A stretch of DNA of 64,000 nucleotides from an uncultured Anaerolineae bacterium (GTDB lineage: Bacteria > Chloroflexota > Anaerolineae > Promineifilales > Promineifilaceae): the NCBI GenBank assembly GCA_905479495.1, contig CAJQMR010000010.1, forward strand, positions 372,001 through 436,000, given 5' to 3'. Position 1 is the first letter of the stretch; each line of letters opens with the position of its first letter. A program made the position numbers and the translations under genes. The notes beneath the pieces are model-generated. The model was not told where the DNA came from, did no database searches, and saw nothing but the letters and a program-made list of their open reading frames with translations. This document shows, piece by piece, positions 8,103-16,111 of the stretch.

Positions 8103-8630
8103 TTATGCTCCTGGTTCTTCGCGGACGTAGATGATAAACGGCCGTTTGTTATACAAAGAATTAAATTGCTGCACCGCCACAAAATTGTGCCGCTCCCACA
8201 CCTTTTGCGCCCGCCGGTTAAATTCCGCAATTGTCACGCGCAGCCGGGGTGGTTCAAAGTTTTGCAGCGCAAAATCAATCGCGGCTCCAGCAAACATGCC
8301 ACCCAAACCACGGCCCGTATATTGCGGATGCACGCCCATGCCGATGTCCACCGCAGGCGCGTTGTAATCGCCACCCGCTACCTGGCCATCCTGACCAAAG
8401 CTACAAAAGGCAACCAGTTCGCCAACTGGTTGGCGCAGCATTGTCTGAAAATGATATTGGGGCCGCAAAAAGTAATCAATCGCTTCAGCCAATTCAATAG
8501 GGTCAGGCATATCGCTGCCCATGTTGTAGATGTCGTAGGGCGGTTCGTAGCGCCAGGTGAGGATCTGGCGCACATCGTCGGCGGTAATGGGGCGCAGCAG
8601 CAGCTGCCACTTGGGCGACGAGCTAGACAT
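8103..8630 (-). CDS. GNAT-family N-acetyltransferase (RimJ-like)
   Basis: The 175-residue acetyltransferase starts MSSSSPKWQLLLRPITADD. It contains the acetyl-CoA pyrophosphate-binding signature GVHPQYTGRGLGG (~residues 95-107) and a C-terminal VTIAEFNRRAQKVWERHNF block typical of RimJ/RimL-like N-acetyltransferases. It transfers acetyl from acetyl-CoA to an amine or protein N-terminus. The ATG at 8630 lies within the end of the upstream APH-type gene (8-nt overlap), and its end carries the AGGAG used by the alcohol dehydrogenase, so all three genes are coupled. The substrate is unknown. Confidence 0.88.
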   Translation of the reverse strand: MSSSSPKWQLLLRPITADDVRQILTWRYEPPYDIYNMGSDMPDPIELAEAIDYFLRPQYHFQTMLRQPVGELVAFCSFGQDGQVAGGDYNAPAVDIGMGVHPQYTGRGLGGMFAGAAIDFALQNFEPPRLRVTIAEFNRRAQKVWERHNFVAVQQFNSLYNKRPFIIYVREEPGA

Positions 8631-9489
8631 ACGCCTCCAAGCCACGCTGAAATGCCAGGTCATCCCCATTTTCAATGCCATACAGCGCTTCAAAAAGGGC
8701 AAACGTGCCTTTGTAAAATCGGATGCGCGGCCAAAAATCGTGAATTGCCGGGTAGTGGGTGGCCACTGCCTGCACAAATGGTTCGCCATAGGTAAGCAAG
8801 CCCGCCACATCAAAAGCGGGATCGCCCAAAACGGTGAAGCCAAAGTCGATAATGCCGCTCATTTGCTGCGTGGTCGGATTGTGCAGCAGGTTTCCCGTGC
8901 CAAAATCACCGTGGCGTAGGACTGGTTCAAATTGATACTGGCTGGGATCGTTAAGCACACTTTCAAAATGGTGGGCGACGGCCTTGCAAGCATCCAGGCG
9001 CATGTAAGGGAACAGTTTGGTTTGGATACGGCCGTACACGTCCCACCACTCTTCTTCCGTGTCGCTCACCGGCAGTGGCTCATCAATCAGGTCACGAATG
9101 GGCACCGTGTGCAGTGCCTGCAAAAAGTGAGCAATCTGGACAGCAACGGCCGTCTTGTCGCTAATTTTGGCAAAGGCTTTAGGCAGCAGCGGTTCACCAG
9201 GAATCAACCGATACCCCATGAAGGCTTGCTCCACTTCCAGGTTTTGGAACTGACTATACGTTGGATTAGGAACGGGTAACGGGAGATAGGGCTGAACGGC
9301 CGTTAAAATCTTCGTCTCCAAGGCCAGCTGCTCCACCCCACCCTTAAAACGAGGAAAGCGAAAAATAGTGTTTTCATTCACCAGCAGGACATGATTGTAC
9401 TGACCCTCCTGGTTGAAAACGGCCGTTTCCACCACAAAATCCGGGTAAGTAGACTGAATGGCGTCGGTGAATGGTTGAGTGGCGTCCAT
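8623..9489 (-). CDS. Aminoglycoside-phosphotransferase-like kinase (APH/ChoK family)
   Basis: The 288-residue protein-kinase-fold phosphotransferase has the Brenner-type catalytic loop VLRHGDFGTGNLL (Asp ~195) and the metal-binding IIDFGFTVLGDPAFD (~213-228). The N-lobe has a lysine-poor FRFPRFKGG strand. Relatives phosphorylate aminoglycosides, macrolides, choline or homoserine-like substrates; the true substrate here is unknown and resistance should not be assumed. The start at 9489 (MDATQPF) is chosen because residues encoded upstream belong to a CACAG-type repeat. It is the first gene of an operon with GNAT and alcohol dehydrogenase genes. Confidence 0.85.
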   Translation of the reverse strand: MDATQPFTDAIQSTYPDFVVETAVFNQEGQYNHVLLVNENTIFRFPRFKGGVEQLALETKILTAVQPYLPLPVPNPTYSQFQNLEVEQAFMGYRLIPGEPLLPKAFAKISDKTAVAVQIAHFLQALHTVPIRDLIDEPLPVSDTEEEWWDVYGRIQTKLFPYMRLDACKAVAHHFESVLNDPSQYQFEPVLRHGDFGTGNLLHNPTTQQMSGIIDFGFTVLGDPAFDVAGLLTYGEPFVQAVATHYPAIHDFWPRIRFYKGTFALFEALYGIENGDDLAFQRGLEAYV

Positions 9490-9550
9490 AAGGGCACAAG
9501 TTTGCCACGAGTTTGCAAATGTGCAACGGGAATTAGATTCTGAGAAATTG

Positions 9551-9601
9551 GGACACAGATTTGTTTCTTTTATCTGTGGAAATCTGCGTTTCTCTGTGTC
9601 C
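9551..9601. repeat. CACAG-type intergenic hairpin repeat
   Basis: GGACACAGA (9551-9559) is perfectly complementary to TCTGTGTCC (9593-9601), with ATCTGTGG and AATCTGCG words between. It lies in the 121-bp gap between the receiver gene and the APH-type gene, and is related to the repeats at 4814 and 24709. Confidence 0.65.
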
Positions 9602-9610
9602 TTAAGTAGA

Positions 9611-9979
9611 TTAGACGGTTGAAGACGGCCGTAAGCGTCCGGCCAAATCGCGTAGCTGAGCAAAGCTGATCGGTTTCATTAAGACAAAATCAACTTCGGG
9701 GCGCAGCGTTTCGGCCAGCCAGGCATCGGCCGTGGTCAGCATGATGATACTCTCTTGTAGATGGGCTTCTTGCCGAATGACCGTCAACACGTCGCTGCCG
9801 GGAATATCGGGCAGGTGCAAATCAAGCAAAATGAGTGTGGGGGTGGTGGTGGGCAAAAGGTCAAGGGCAGAACGGCCGTTCACCGCTACAATTGCCTCAA
9901 ATCCAGCCGCCTTTACCGCCTCCGAAAAAATCTCGGCCAGCTTGGTATCATCTTCCACAATCAACGCAATTGGCTGCAC
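9611..9979 (-). CDS. Single-domain response regulator (receiver)
   Basis: The 122-residue protein is a lone receiver domain. LIVEDDTKLAEI holds the acidic pocket, LILLDLHLPDIPG the phosphoacceptor Asp (~residue 52), and FVLMKPISFAQLRDL the conserved Lys near 104. There is no output domain, so it probably relays phosphate or binds a partner protein. It starts with GTG at 9979, overlapping the TAG of the preceding sensor kinase gene by one base (TAGTG), which makes a cognate pair very likely. Confidence 0.93.
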   Translation of the reverse strand: MQPIALIVEDDTKLAEIFSEAVKAAGFEAIVAVNGRSALDLLPTTTPTLILLDLHLPDIPGSDVLTVIRQEAHLQESIIMLTTADAWLAETLRPEVDFVLMKPISFAQLRDLAGRLRPSSTV

Positions 9980-11781
9980 TATCCCACAAACTCCGGCACG
10001 GGCTGCAATGGCAATGTCACGATAAAGGTTGTCCCTTTGCCTTCAATGCTGTGCAACTGCACATCGCCGCCCATCATGGTGGTTAACTGCTTCACAATCG
10101 ACAAACCAAGCCCTGAGCCCAGCTTGTGTTTATTGCCTGGCAGCTGCCAAAATGGTTCAAAAATTCTCTTCAGCGCTGACTCAGGGATGCCAATGCCCGT
10201 GTCGGTCACCTGGATAACCCAATCATCCGCGCCTGTAGGGTAGATTTTAACATCGATAGCCCCTTCATCCGTAAATTTGATGCTGTTCCCTAAAAGGTTG
10301 GTCAAAATCTGGCGCAGCCAGTAGCGATCTCCATAAATCTGTGTGGGCATTTCAGGCGCAATCGTGCTGCGCAGCGTTAATCCTTTGGCCTCGGCTAAAA
10401 CCTTAACCAATTCTTCCACATCAATCAGTAGCTCAAGCAGGGCAATCGGCTGCAAGTTTAGCTGCAATTTCCCCGCTTCCAGATGCGCCTGATCCAGCAT
10501 GTTGTTCACAAAATTGAGCAAATGCCCCACACTATCGATAATTTGTGCCGCTGCCTCGTGCTGCCGGGCAGAAATATCACCATACACACCAGCTTGCAGC
10601 ATCTCACTGTAGCCTAAAATGGCGTTGAGCGGCGTGCGCAAATCATGGCTCACATTGGCCAGCAGCTGTGTTTTCAGGCGCGAAGCCGCCAAGGCTTCGT
10701 CGCGCGCCTGAAGCAGCGCCTGCTCCTGCCGCTTGCGCTCACGAATATCACGTACAATACCCTGCAAAACCCGCTCGCCTTCAAGCTCAAACATCGTCAC
10801 GGCGACTTCTGCGGACATCAGGTCCCCCTCTTTGGTGAGGAAATCCATCTCAAACTGGGCCAACCCATCTTGCAAAAGCTGCGCGGTGCGCTGCTGCATC
10901 TGCTCCTGTGAATCAGAAGGATGCAGCTGATCCAGGTTTATGGCGAGCAGCTCATGCCGGGTATAACCTAACATTTTTTCGATACGCGGATTGACGTCAA
11001 GAATACGGCCGTTCCACCCCAGCAAAAAGATGCCATCGCCCGACTGATGGAACAGGTTACTGTACTTTTGCTCACTCTCCCGTAAAATCTGCTCACTGTG
11101 CCGCACAGCCTCATACTGTTCCTGGGCAATGTTAAACGTACGTTGACCAATAAAGATTAAAAAGCCAAACAAAATGCCCAGCAGCAGAATAACCCCCACC
11201 ATTACCAGCCCTTGCACCTGATTGGTGCGTACAACCAGTGGCGTCACATCATCATACACCTCAAACACACCTACAATTTGGCCTGCACTATAAATGGGCA
11301 CGTAGCTGGAGAAAACATCCCGATTCTCAATGGTTTGTTCAAAAGCGCTGAACGTATCTCGATGCGTCAGCTCACTGGCAATGTCGCCCTGGCGCGCTGC
11401 CAAATACCCGGCATTGTCCAGCTTGTTTTCCCCAATCTGGGCCAGCTCCGTAGAAAATACCGTGATGCCAGCCAGGTTATACACTTTTATTTTTACCACC
11501 GATAGATCAGTAAGCTGTGCCGAGACCTGCTCATAAAGTTGGGGGATACGCGCATCTTGGCGTAATGCTTCCGGGGAAAGCGTGGTGGAATCTTCTACAA
11601 GGGGGGCAAAAGCAGGCCAAAGTGAATTTGAAAACACCTGCGTCAAAGCAATATTTTTACTTTCGGCGATGCCTTCTAGATTGTCCCGCACCATGCGGCG
11701 CACAAAAACGCCAAGCGAAACAGCAATGATTACAAATGCAATTAAACTAGAGAAAAAAAAGGTGCGCCGAATTCTTTTCAT
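9979..11781 (-). CDS. Membrane sensor histidine kinase with PAS domain
   Basis: The 600-residue kinase has an N-terminal membrane anchor (residues ~8-28), an extracytoplasmic CACHE-like sensor (~30-185), a second membrane helix (~190-212), a PAS domain (~235-350) and a HisKA domain with the phosphorylated His in NVSHDLRTPLNAILGYSEML (His ~379). The HATPase_c domain follows with LGNSIKFTDEG (N box), DTGIGIPES (G1) and GSGLGLSIV (G2). It should autophosphorylate in response to an external signal and pass phosphate to the receiver encoded immediately downstream. The ATG at 11781 (MKRIRRTFFF) is preferred to an upstream in-frame codon because the signal anchor begins there. Confidence 0.93.
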   Translation of the reverse strand: MKRIRRTFFFSSLIAFVIIAVSLGVFVRRMVRDNLEGIAESKNIALTQVFSNSLWPAFAPLVEDSTTLSPEALRQDARIPQLYEQVSAQLTDLSVVKIKVYNLAGITVFSTELAQIGENKLDNAGYLAARQGDIASELTHRDTFSAFEQTIENRDVFSSYVPIYSAGQIVGVFEVYDDVTPLVVRTNQVQGLVMVGVILLLGILFGFLIFIGQRTFNIAQEQYEAVRHSEQILRESEQKYSNLFHQSGDGIFLLGWNGRILDVNPRIEKMLGYTRHELLAINLDQLHPSDSQEQMQQRTAQLLQDGLAQFEMDFLTKEGDLMSAEVAVTMFELEGERVLQGIVRDIRERKRQEQALLQARDEALAASRLKTQLLANVSHDLRTPLNAILGYSEMLQAGVYGDISARQHEAAAQIIDSVGHLLNFVNNMLDQAHLEAGKLQLNLQPIALLELLIDVEELVKVLAEAKGLTLRSTIAPEMPTQIYGDRYWLRQILTNLLGNSIKFTDEGAIDVKIYPTGADDWVIQVTDTGIGIPESALKRIFEPFWQLPGNKHKLGSGLGLSIVKQLTTMMGGDVQLHSIEGKGTTFIVTLPLQPVPEFVG

Positions 11782-11866
11782 AGAGGTTCCCTGCCAGGCC
11801 AGCAAATCATGCTGGCCCTTATTTTAGCAGGAGAACGGTATTATTTTATACAAATTGTGTGAATAG

Positions 11867-12244
11867 TTAATTTTGGGGATTTCTCGCTCGGCTGCGCAGC
11901 CAGTCGATCACCTTTGTGGCCAAAATAACGGCCGTAATCACCAAAGCGATAGGGATCAATGTCTTGGCAAATCCAGACACCGCAGAGAGGTTAAAGCTGC
12001 CATCGCCACGACGTGCATGTTCACCATCGCGACCACCAAATCCTGCACCCAGTTCTGGTCGATCACCTCGCTCAAATGCCGGGCCAAACCCTTCAAATTC
12101 ACCTTCAACAATGCGACGGCCGTCTGGCCCGTCGCCAGCGAAAGCTATCTGAGAAACTACTTGTGTTTGGCCTAAAGCATACGTCGCCGAGGCAACGGCC
12201 GTTATTGCCAACAAAATCAGGACAAGCCGCCCTACTGTTTTCAT
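11867..12244 (-). CDS. Small exported protein with C-terminal membrane helix
   Basis: The 125-residue protein has an N-terminal signal peptide or anchor (residues 1-24), a Gly/Asp/Arg-rich extracytoplasmic segment (~36-82) and a C-terminal transmembrane helix (~95-115) ending in basic residues. No family is recognised. Its ATG overlaps the TGA of the DUF4405 gene (ATGA) and a full GGAGGTGA Shine-Dalgarno sits inside the upstream gene's end, so the two are translated together. It may be an accessory subunit of that cytochrome-b-like protein. Confidence 0.72.
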   Translation of the reverse strand: MKTVGRLVLILLAITAVASATYALGQTQVVSQIAFAGDGPDGRRIVEGEFEGFGPAFERGDRPELGAGFGGRDGEHARRGDGSFNLSAVSGFAKTLIPIALVITAVILATKVIDWLRSRARNPQN

Positions 12245-12783
12245 TGCTCACCTCCAGACACAGTGTTCTGTGCCAGGGCACGACTGTTGCCGACAAGTGG
12301 CTGCCAAACATATCGCTTGGTGCAGTTCAGAATCCATTTCCAATCAAAAGCCAGATGCAACGCTACTAACCATATGGCCAAATCGGCCGTTTGTGCATGC
12401 AGCCTGCGCCAGAAAAACTTAGAGGCAAAGTGAAGACCCAACTGCCCCATGGCGACTTCAGAAATCCAGATGCCAGTCATAACCAAAACCACCATATCAA
12501 CAAACAAAAGCAAGTCGATGACATAGCGCAGGCGCTGACCAGACGGTAGCTTGCGCAGCAATCGTTTGGTAATGGCGACAATCCAGTTCCAGTGCAGCAG
12601 CAGATGGTAAATGAGGGCAACACCAAAGGCAATGCCCAACCATTCATGAACAGGAATGCCAGTAAAGCGGGTATTCATATCAATAATGAAGGCAAAAAAT
12701 AAAGTGATATCCAGCCAATAATTTTTGATCGTCTCGCTAAAGCGTCTCTTTTTTTGTCCCGTGGAGATGGTTGCCGTCGTCAT
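12241..12783 (-). CDS. DUF4405 membrane protein (cytochrome-b561-like)
   Basis: The 180-residue protein has four hydrophobic helices (~25-45, 55-75, 92-115, 130-150) and regularly placed histidines in HEWLGIAFG, LIYHLLLHWN, LHAQTADLAIWLVALHLAFDWKW. This is the pattern of DUF4405, a family related to haem-binding four-helix cytochromes. It may carry electrons across the membrane, but haem binding is inferred. AAGGA lies just before the ATG. It forms a two-gene unit with the small membrane protein downstream. Confidence 0.8.
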   Translation of the reverse strand: MTTATISTGQKKRRFSETIKNYWLDITLFFAFIIDMNTRFTGIPVHEWLGIAFGVALIYHLLLHWNWIVAITKRLLRKLPSGQRLRYVIDLLLFVDMVVLVMTGIWISEVAMGQLGLHFASKFFWRRLHAQTADLAIWLVALHLAFDWKWILNCTKRYVWQPLVGNSRALAQNTVSGGEQ

Positions 12784-12922
12784 ACTATTCCTTTTTCATA
12801 GAAAATCCCTTAATGAAATCGGAGATAGTTTAACTACAGGCTGTTAAGAAATTATGAAGAACCTATTTAGAATATGTTGAGTTTTGCTAGCACAGTCCGA
12901 CGGAGATGTGAATTTTTTGTAA

Positions 12923-14173
12923 TTAATCACCCAGGTGCGGCAGTGGAGCGGCCTCTTCAGAAGGAAGCCGCGCAAATGAGAGGACAGCGACCAGCAAAAA
13001 GACAACGGCCGTTGCCAAAAAAGTAGCCCGCAAATCAAACCAGTAAGCAATGATCGATCCGACCAACGGAGCTGCGGCCCTGGCCCCAGCCACAATGGAG
13101 TTATCGATGCCATAAACGCTGCCTTCTTCGCCAGGCTGCGTGTAGCGGGCCAGCAAGGCGCTAATGGCAGGCACAATGCCGCCAGCCGCCGCCCCGGTAA
13201 GCGCCTGCAAGACGAGCAGCTGCCCAGCATTGGTCACCAGACTTTGCGGCAAAAAGAGCAGCCCAGCGGCCAACGCGCTCCATTTGAGCACCCGACCATG
13301 CCCAATGCGATCGCCTAGACGGCCGAGATAAACGGCCGTAATCGTCCCCGCCGCTGCCGATACAGCAATCACCAGGCCAGTAATGGTGTTGAGATGAGTG
13401 GTATCCACCAGCAAGGTGGCAATAAACAGAGGGGCAAACGGCGTAAGCAGCACACGACCCAAATTGGCCAAAAAGCGCAGCGTGTAGGCCAAAATCACGC
13501 CATCCGCCTGGAAAACGTGCCGCCAATCGGCCAAAAAACTGTGTTTGACCGTGGCGGCATCTGGCCGAGGTTCAAACTTTTCCTCCACGCCCCAAAAGAC
13601 CAGAATCCCACCAACCAACAACAGCACCGACGTCACCACAAAGGTAAGCTGATAGCCAAAGGCATCCGCCAGCACGCCCCCAATCAACGGACCAATGGCG
13701 ATACCCGTCGTTTGGCCCATGAGCAGCAGACCCATGGCATACCCACTGCGCTGGCGCGGTGCCACAGAAGCAACTAAGGCGTTAGCCGCCGCCACGGTAC
13801 CTGTGATCATTCCTTGTAAGGCACGGAGAAACACCAGTTCTTCGCCAGAACGCACAAAACCCATCAGCAGCATGATGACCGCGCCGCCAAACATGGCTCG
13901 CTCAACCATGAGTTTACGGCCGTATCGATCCGCCACCGCTCCCCAGATGGGCGAGGCAATCATCATGGTAATTGCCTGAGCGGAAAAGACCGCCCCGGCC
14001 AAGAACTCTACGCTCAACGAGGTGCGGCTGCCCAGTTCGGTCACGTACAAGGACAAAAAGGGAAAGATGACAGAAAAACCAACGGCCGTTAGCAGTTGGG
14101 CCACAAACATGATGTACAGCGTACGCTGCCACGGTTCCACAGCGCGAAGTTTTTGGAGAAGTTGTGAAAACAT
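12923..14173 (-). CDS. Major facilitator superfamily transporter (12-TM, drug-exporter-like)
   Basis: The 416-residue protein has twelve hydrophobic segments and the MFS motif A GAVADRYGRKLMVER (~residues 66-80) in the loop between helices 2 and 3, with a degenerate second copy, LGRLGDRIGHGRV, in the C-terminal half. The layout is that of TetA/MdtG-like proton antiporters that expel drugs or metabolites. The ATG at 14173 (MFSQLLQKLRAVEPW) is chosen because upstream codons fall in an AT-rich intergenic repeat; no clear Shine-Dalgarno precedes it. The substrate is unknown. Confidence 0.88.
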   Translation of the reverse strand: MFSQLLQKLRAVEPWQRTLYIMFVAQLLTAVGFSVIFPFLSLYVTELGSRTSLSVEFLAGAVFSAQAITMMIASPIWGAVADRYGRKLMVERAMFGGAVIMLLMGFVRSGEELVFLRALQGMITGTVAAANALVASVAPRQRSGYAMGLLLMGQTTGIAIGPLIGGVLADAFGYQLTFVVTSVLLLVGGILVFWGVEEKFEPRPDAATVKHSFLADWRHVFQADGVILAYTLRFLANLGRVLLTPFAPLFIATLLVDTTHLNTITGLVIAVSAAAGTITAVYLGRLGDRIGHGRVLKWSALAAGLLFLPQSLVTNAGQLLVLQALTGAAAGGIVPAISALLARYTQPGEEGSVYGIDNSIVAGARAAAPLVGSIIAYWFDLRATFLATAVVFLLVAVLSFARLPSEEAAPLPHLGD

Positions 14174-14194
14174 AGGAAGTAATTTGGCAATTGG

Positions 14195-14247
14195 GTAATT
14201 GAGTAATTGGAGCAGTACATTACCCAATTACAAAATTACTCAATTAC
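14195..14247. repeat. Head-to-head AT-rich repeat hairpin (GTAATTG units)
   Basis: GTAATTGAGTAATT (14195-14208) is the perfect inverse of AATTACTCAATTAC (14234-14247), and each arm is a tandem pair of GTAATTG-like units. Neighbouring TTGGGTAATTG and TTACCCAATTAC words extend the symmetry. It occupies the gap between the DUF3048 and MFS genes. Confidence 0.65.
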
Positions 14248-14274
14248 ATAGTTTTACAAGTAGTTTTACCCAAT

Positions 14275-15495
14275 TCACGGGCTAATGGTAACGGGATTAT
14301 TGTAATAGTGGGGCAGTACCTGGAACCAGCTGTTGCCAATTTGCAAGGGCACAACATTCCCGTCTGCATCAACAAACGTGAACATATCGCTGCGATTTTC
14401 GCGCAGCCAGGTGACAGGAAACTGCTTGCCATCGCGCAAAATAATGGCGTCTCCCTGCCCCCAAATCTGGATTTCGATGGGCCAGTCGGAACAAATACCG
14501 TTGTTATGGGTCAGGCAAATTGATTTGTCTTGTTCGTGAACGGCCGTTAGCAAAATCACATTCGCCGCACTGATCTGCTCCCCATTATTGGCATCAATGG
14601 TTGGCTCCCCATCGGACGAACGCCAGTAACGGCCGTTGGCAGGATCATACACCCATTCCACCAAGGTATACGTGTCGTAAGCCACCTGAATGCGATTGGC
14701 AGCAGCCCCCCCCATTGGCGGGAGGCTGCTAAACGTCATCCACGCCGTAAATTCCGGGGGGCGATCTTCCTCATGAGCCGCAATAGCTTGCCACAAACCA
14801 GCCGGGTCAGCATGTAAAGTATGTTCCCACGGCTTGTCCTCCCCCGTACGATAAAAGCCCGTTTCATGTGAGCGCAAAATGCGGTCGCCAATATCTGAGC
14901 CGTGCAGCCGCTGCGATACCAAGGGATGTGCGCCAGACATCGCCAGGGCGGCATCGTACATGGCCGGCAGTTCCTTATCGATAAGGCGAGCGCTGCGTAC
15001 CGGACCGATGTCGGGCGGGGTTTGGCTGTAAAAAATGGCCGTAAATCGGGTGATGTCCGCTTCGGTAACATGCTCAAACACCAGATCCGCCTGGCTCAAT
15101 CCATTTTGCGGGCGGGCATATTTTGGCGGACTATTGGAAACTTTGATGGCTAACGGCCGTCTTAACAAATTGTCCGGTTCTGCCACAACCTCGCCCGTCA
15201 ATGGATTGCGATCACTGCCAAAATCATCGGGGCCAGAAAGCACCAAAGCCACAAGTGGGGTTGGCTGCGTGGTAGGTACCGCAGTCAACGTAGGGAACGG
15301 CGTGGCCGTATCCACCACCTCAACCACTGGTTCTGGTGTAAAAGTCGGCACAATAGTTGGACTCGCTATCGTAGCCTCCAAAGTAATTGCCGGGACAAGT
15401 GTCGGCAAGACCTCAGGCTCGCCACAGGCAGTTAAAAGGGTTACGATTCCCAAAAATCCCAAGAAAAAAAGTATACGGCACAGTTTACTAAACAT
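14275..15495 (-). CDS. DUF3048 domain lipoprotein (YerB-like)
   Basis: The 406-residue protein has a lipoprotein signal peptide with lipobox LLTAC (Cys 24), a Pro/Thr/Val-rich linker (~30-85) and a DUF3048 region recognised by RRPLAIKVSNSP, ADLVFEHVTEADITRFTAIFYSQ, GPVRSARL and the C-terminal DGKQFPVTW. It is anchored on the outer face of the membrane. The family's function is not established. The ATG at 15495 is 6 nt downstream of a TACAAT box (15507-15502), but the -35 is poor. The TAV and NGRYWR stretches coincide with ACGGCCGT copies. Confidence 0.85.
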   Translation of the reverse strand: MFSKLCRILFFLGFLGIVTLLTACGEPEVLPTLVPAITLEATIASPTIVPTFTPEPVVEVVDTATPFPTLTAVPTTQPTPLVALVLSGPDDFGSDRNPLTGEVVAEPDNLLRRPLAIKVSNSPPKYARPQNGLSQADLVFEHVTEADITRFTAIFYSQTPPDIGPVRSARLIDKELPAMYDAALAMSGAHPLVSQRLHGSDIGDRILRSHETGFYRTGEDKPWEHTLHADPAGLWQAIAAHEEDRPPEFTAWMTFSSLPPMGGAAANRIQVAYDTYTLVEWVYDPANGRYWRSSDGEPTIDANNGEQISAANVILLTAVHEQDKSICLTHNNGICSDWPIEIQIWGQGDAIILRDGKQFPVTWLRENRSDMFTFVDADGNVVPLQIGNSWFQVLPHYYNNPVTISP

Positions 15496-16111
15496 CGTTT
15501 TATTGTATCTGAATCCACGCGCTAAGACGCTATTTTCGTAACATCGCTTACCGATTAATAAGATAGTCTGTGATAAGATTTTTGTCTTGTGACAAGTACA
15601 GTCTGAACCTGCCTGAAACGTCTGGCATTCCTGATACCGCGCATCTATCCACGTGATATATCATTGATATATTAATCATTTGGCAGGTACCCTAGATCAT
15701 GTTATCATTTATTCGTCCTATGCGGGAAGAAAACACAACTGTTACTATTTATCACGAAACTAACACGAACCAACTTAAATATTACTAATAGAGCAGCTTG
15801 CTTGGTAGAAAAATAGGCAGTCATGGCTCTTTTTTACAATTCCCTAATTCATCATTGGTCATATCCCCTTTACACTATTCAGGTGTACCATTCAATGCCA
15901 CCCCCCAAACGCAAAAATAGCAGTTTGAAGCATTGCTCATAGAGCGTGGTTTATTCCACAAACCAATTTCTCACTTTACTTAAGGAGGTGAGGCCCACAG
16001 AAAAGAAAATAATTCCTTGATTTATCAACAATCATTGTTGGCGTGTTTGCAGGTTGTCGACGCTGTATCTTACTGCATACATGGCAGCATCATTTAGTTT
16101 GGAGGAGAAAC
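15496..16111. other. Long divergent intergenic region (~615 bp)
   Basis: The spacer lies between the DUF3048 gene (minus) and the peptide transporter operon (plus). It is AT-rich and has no ACGGCCGT copy and no convincing gene. It contains a 17-bp perfect palindrome (15656-15672) and an isolated perfect Shine-Dalgarno (15981-15991). The length and palindrome suggest a regulated leader or enhancer region for the transporter. Confidence 0.65.
15656..15672. promoter_or_regulatory. Perfect 17-bp palindrome, candidate operator
   Basis: ATATATCA (15656-15663) and TGATATAT (15665-15672) are perfect inverse copies around a single T. It lies about 440 bp upstream of the solute-binding protein gene. 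A dimeric helix-turn-helix regulator could bind here; none is encoded next to it. Confidence 0.4.

Noticed and set aside
8623-9489. Reading the APH-type kinase as an antibiotic-resistance gene
   Set aside because: The fold is shared by many metabolic kinases and nothing around it suggests resistance; it is coupled to GNAT and alcohol dehydrogenase genes.
12844-13230. Minus-strand frame rich in Leu, Pro and Ser at the end of the MFS gene
   Set aside because: It is out of frame with the transporter, whose helices and MFS motifs clearly occupy the other frame.
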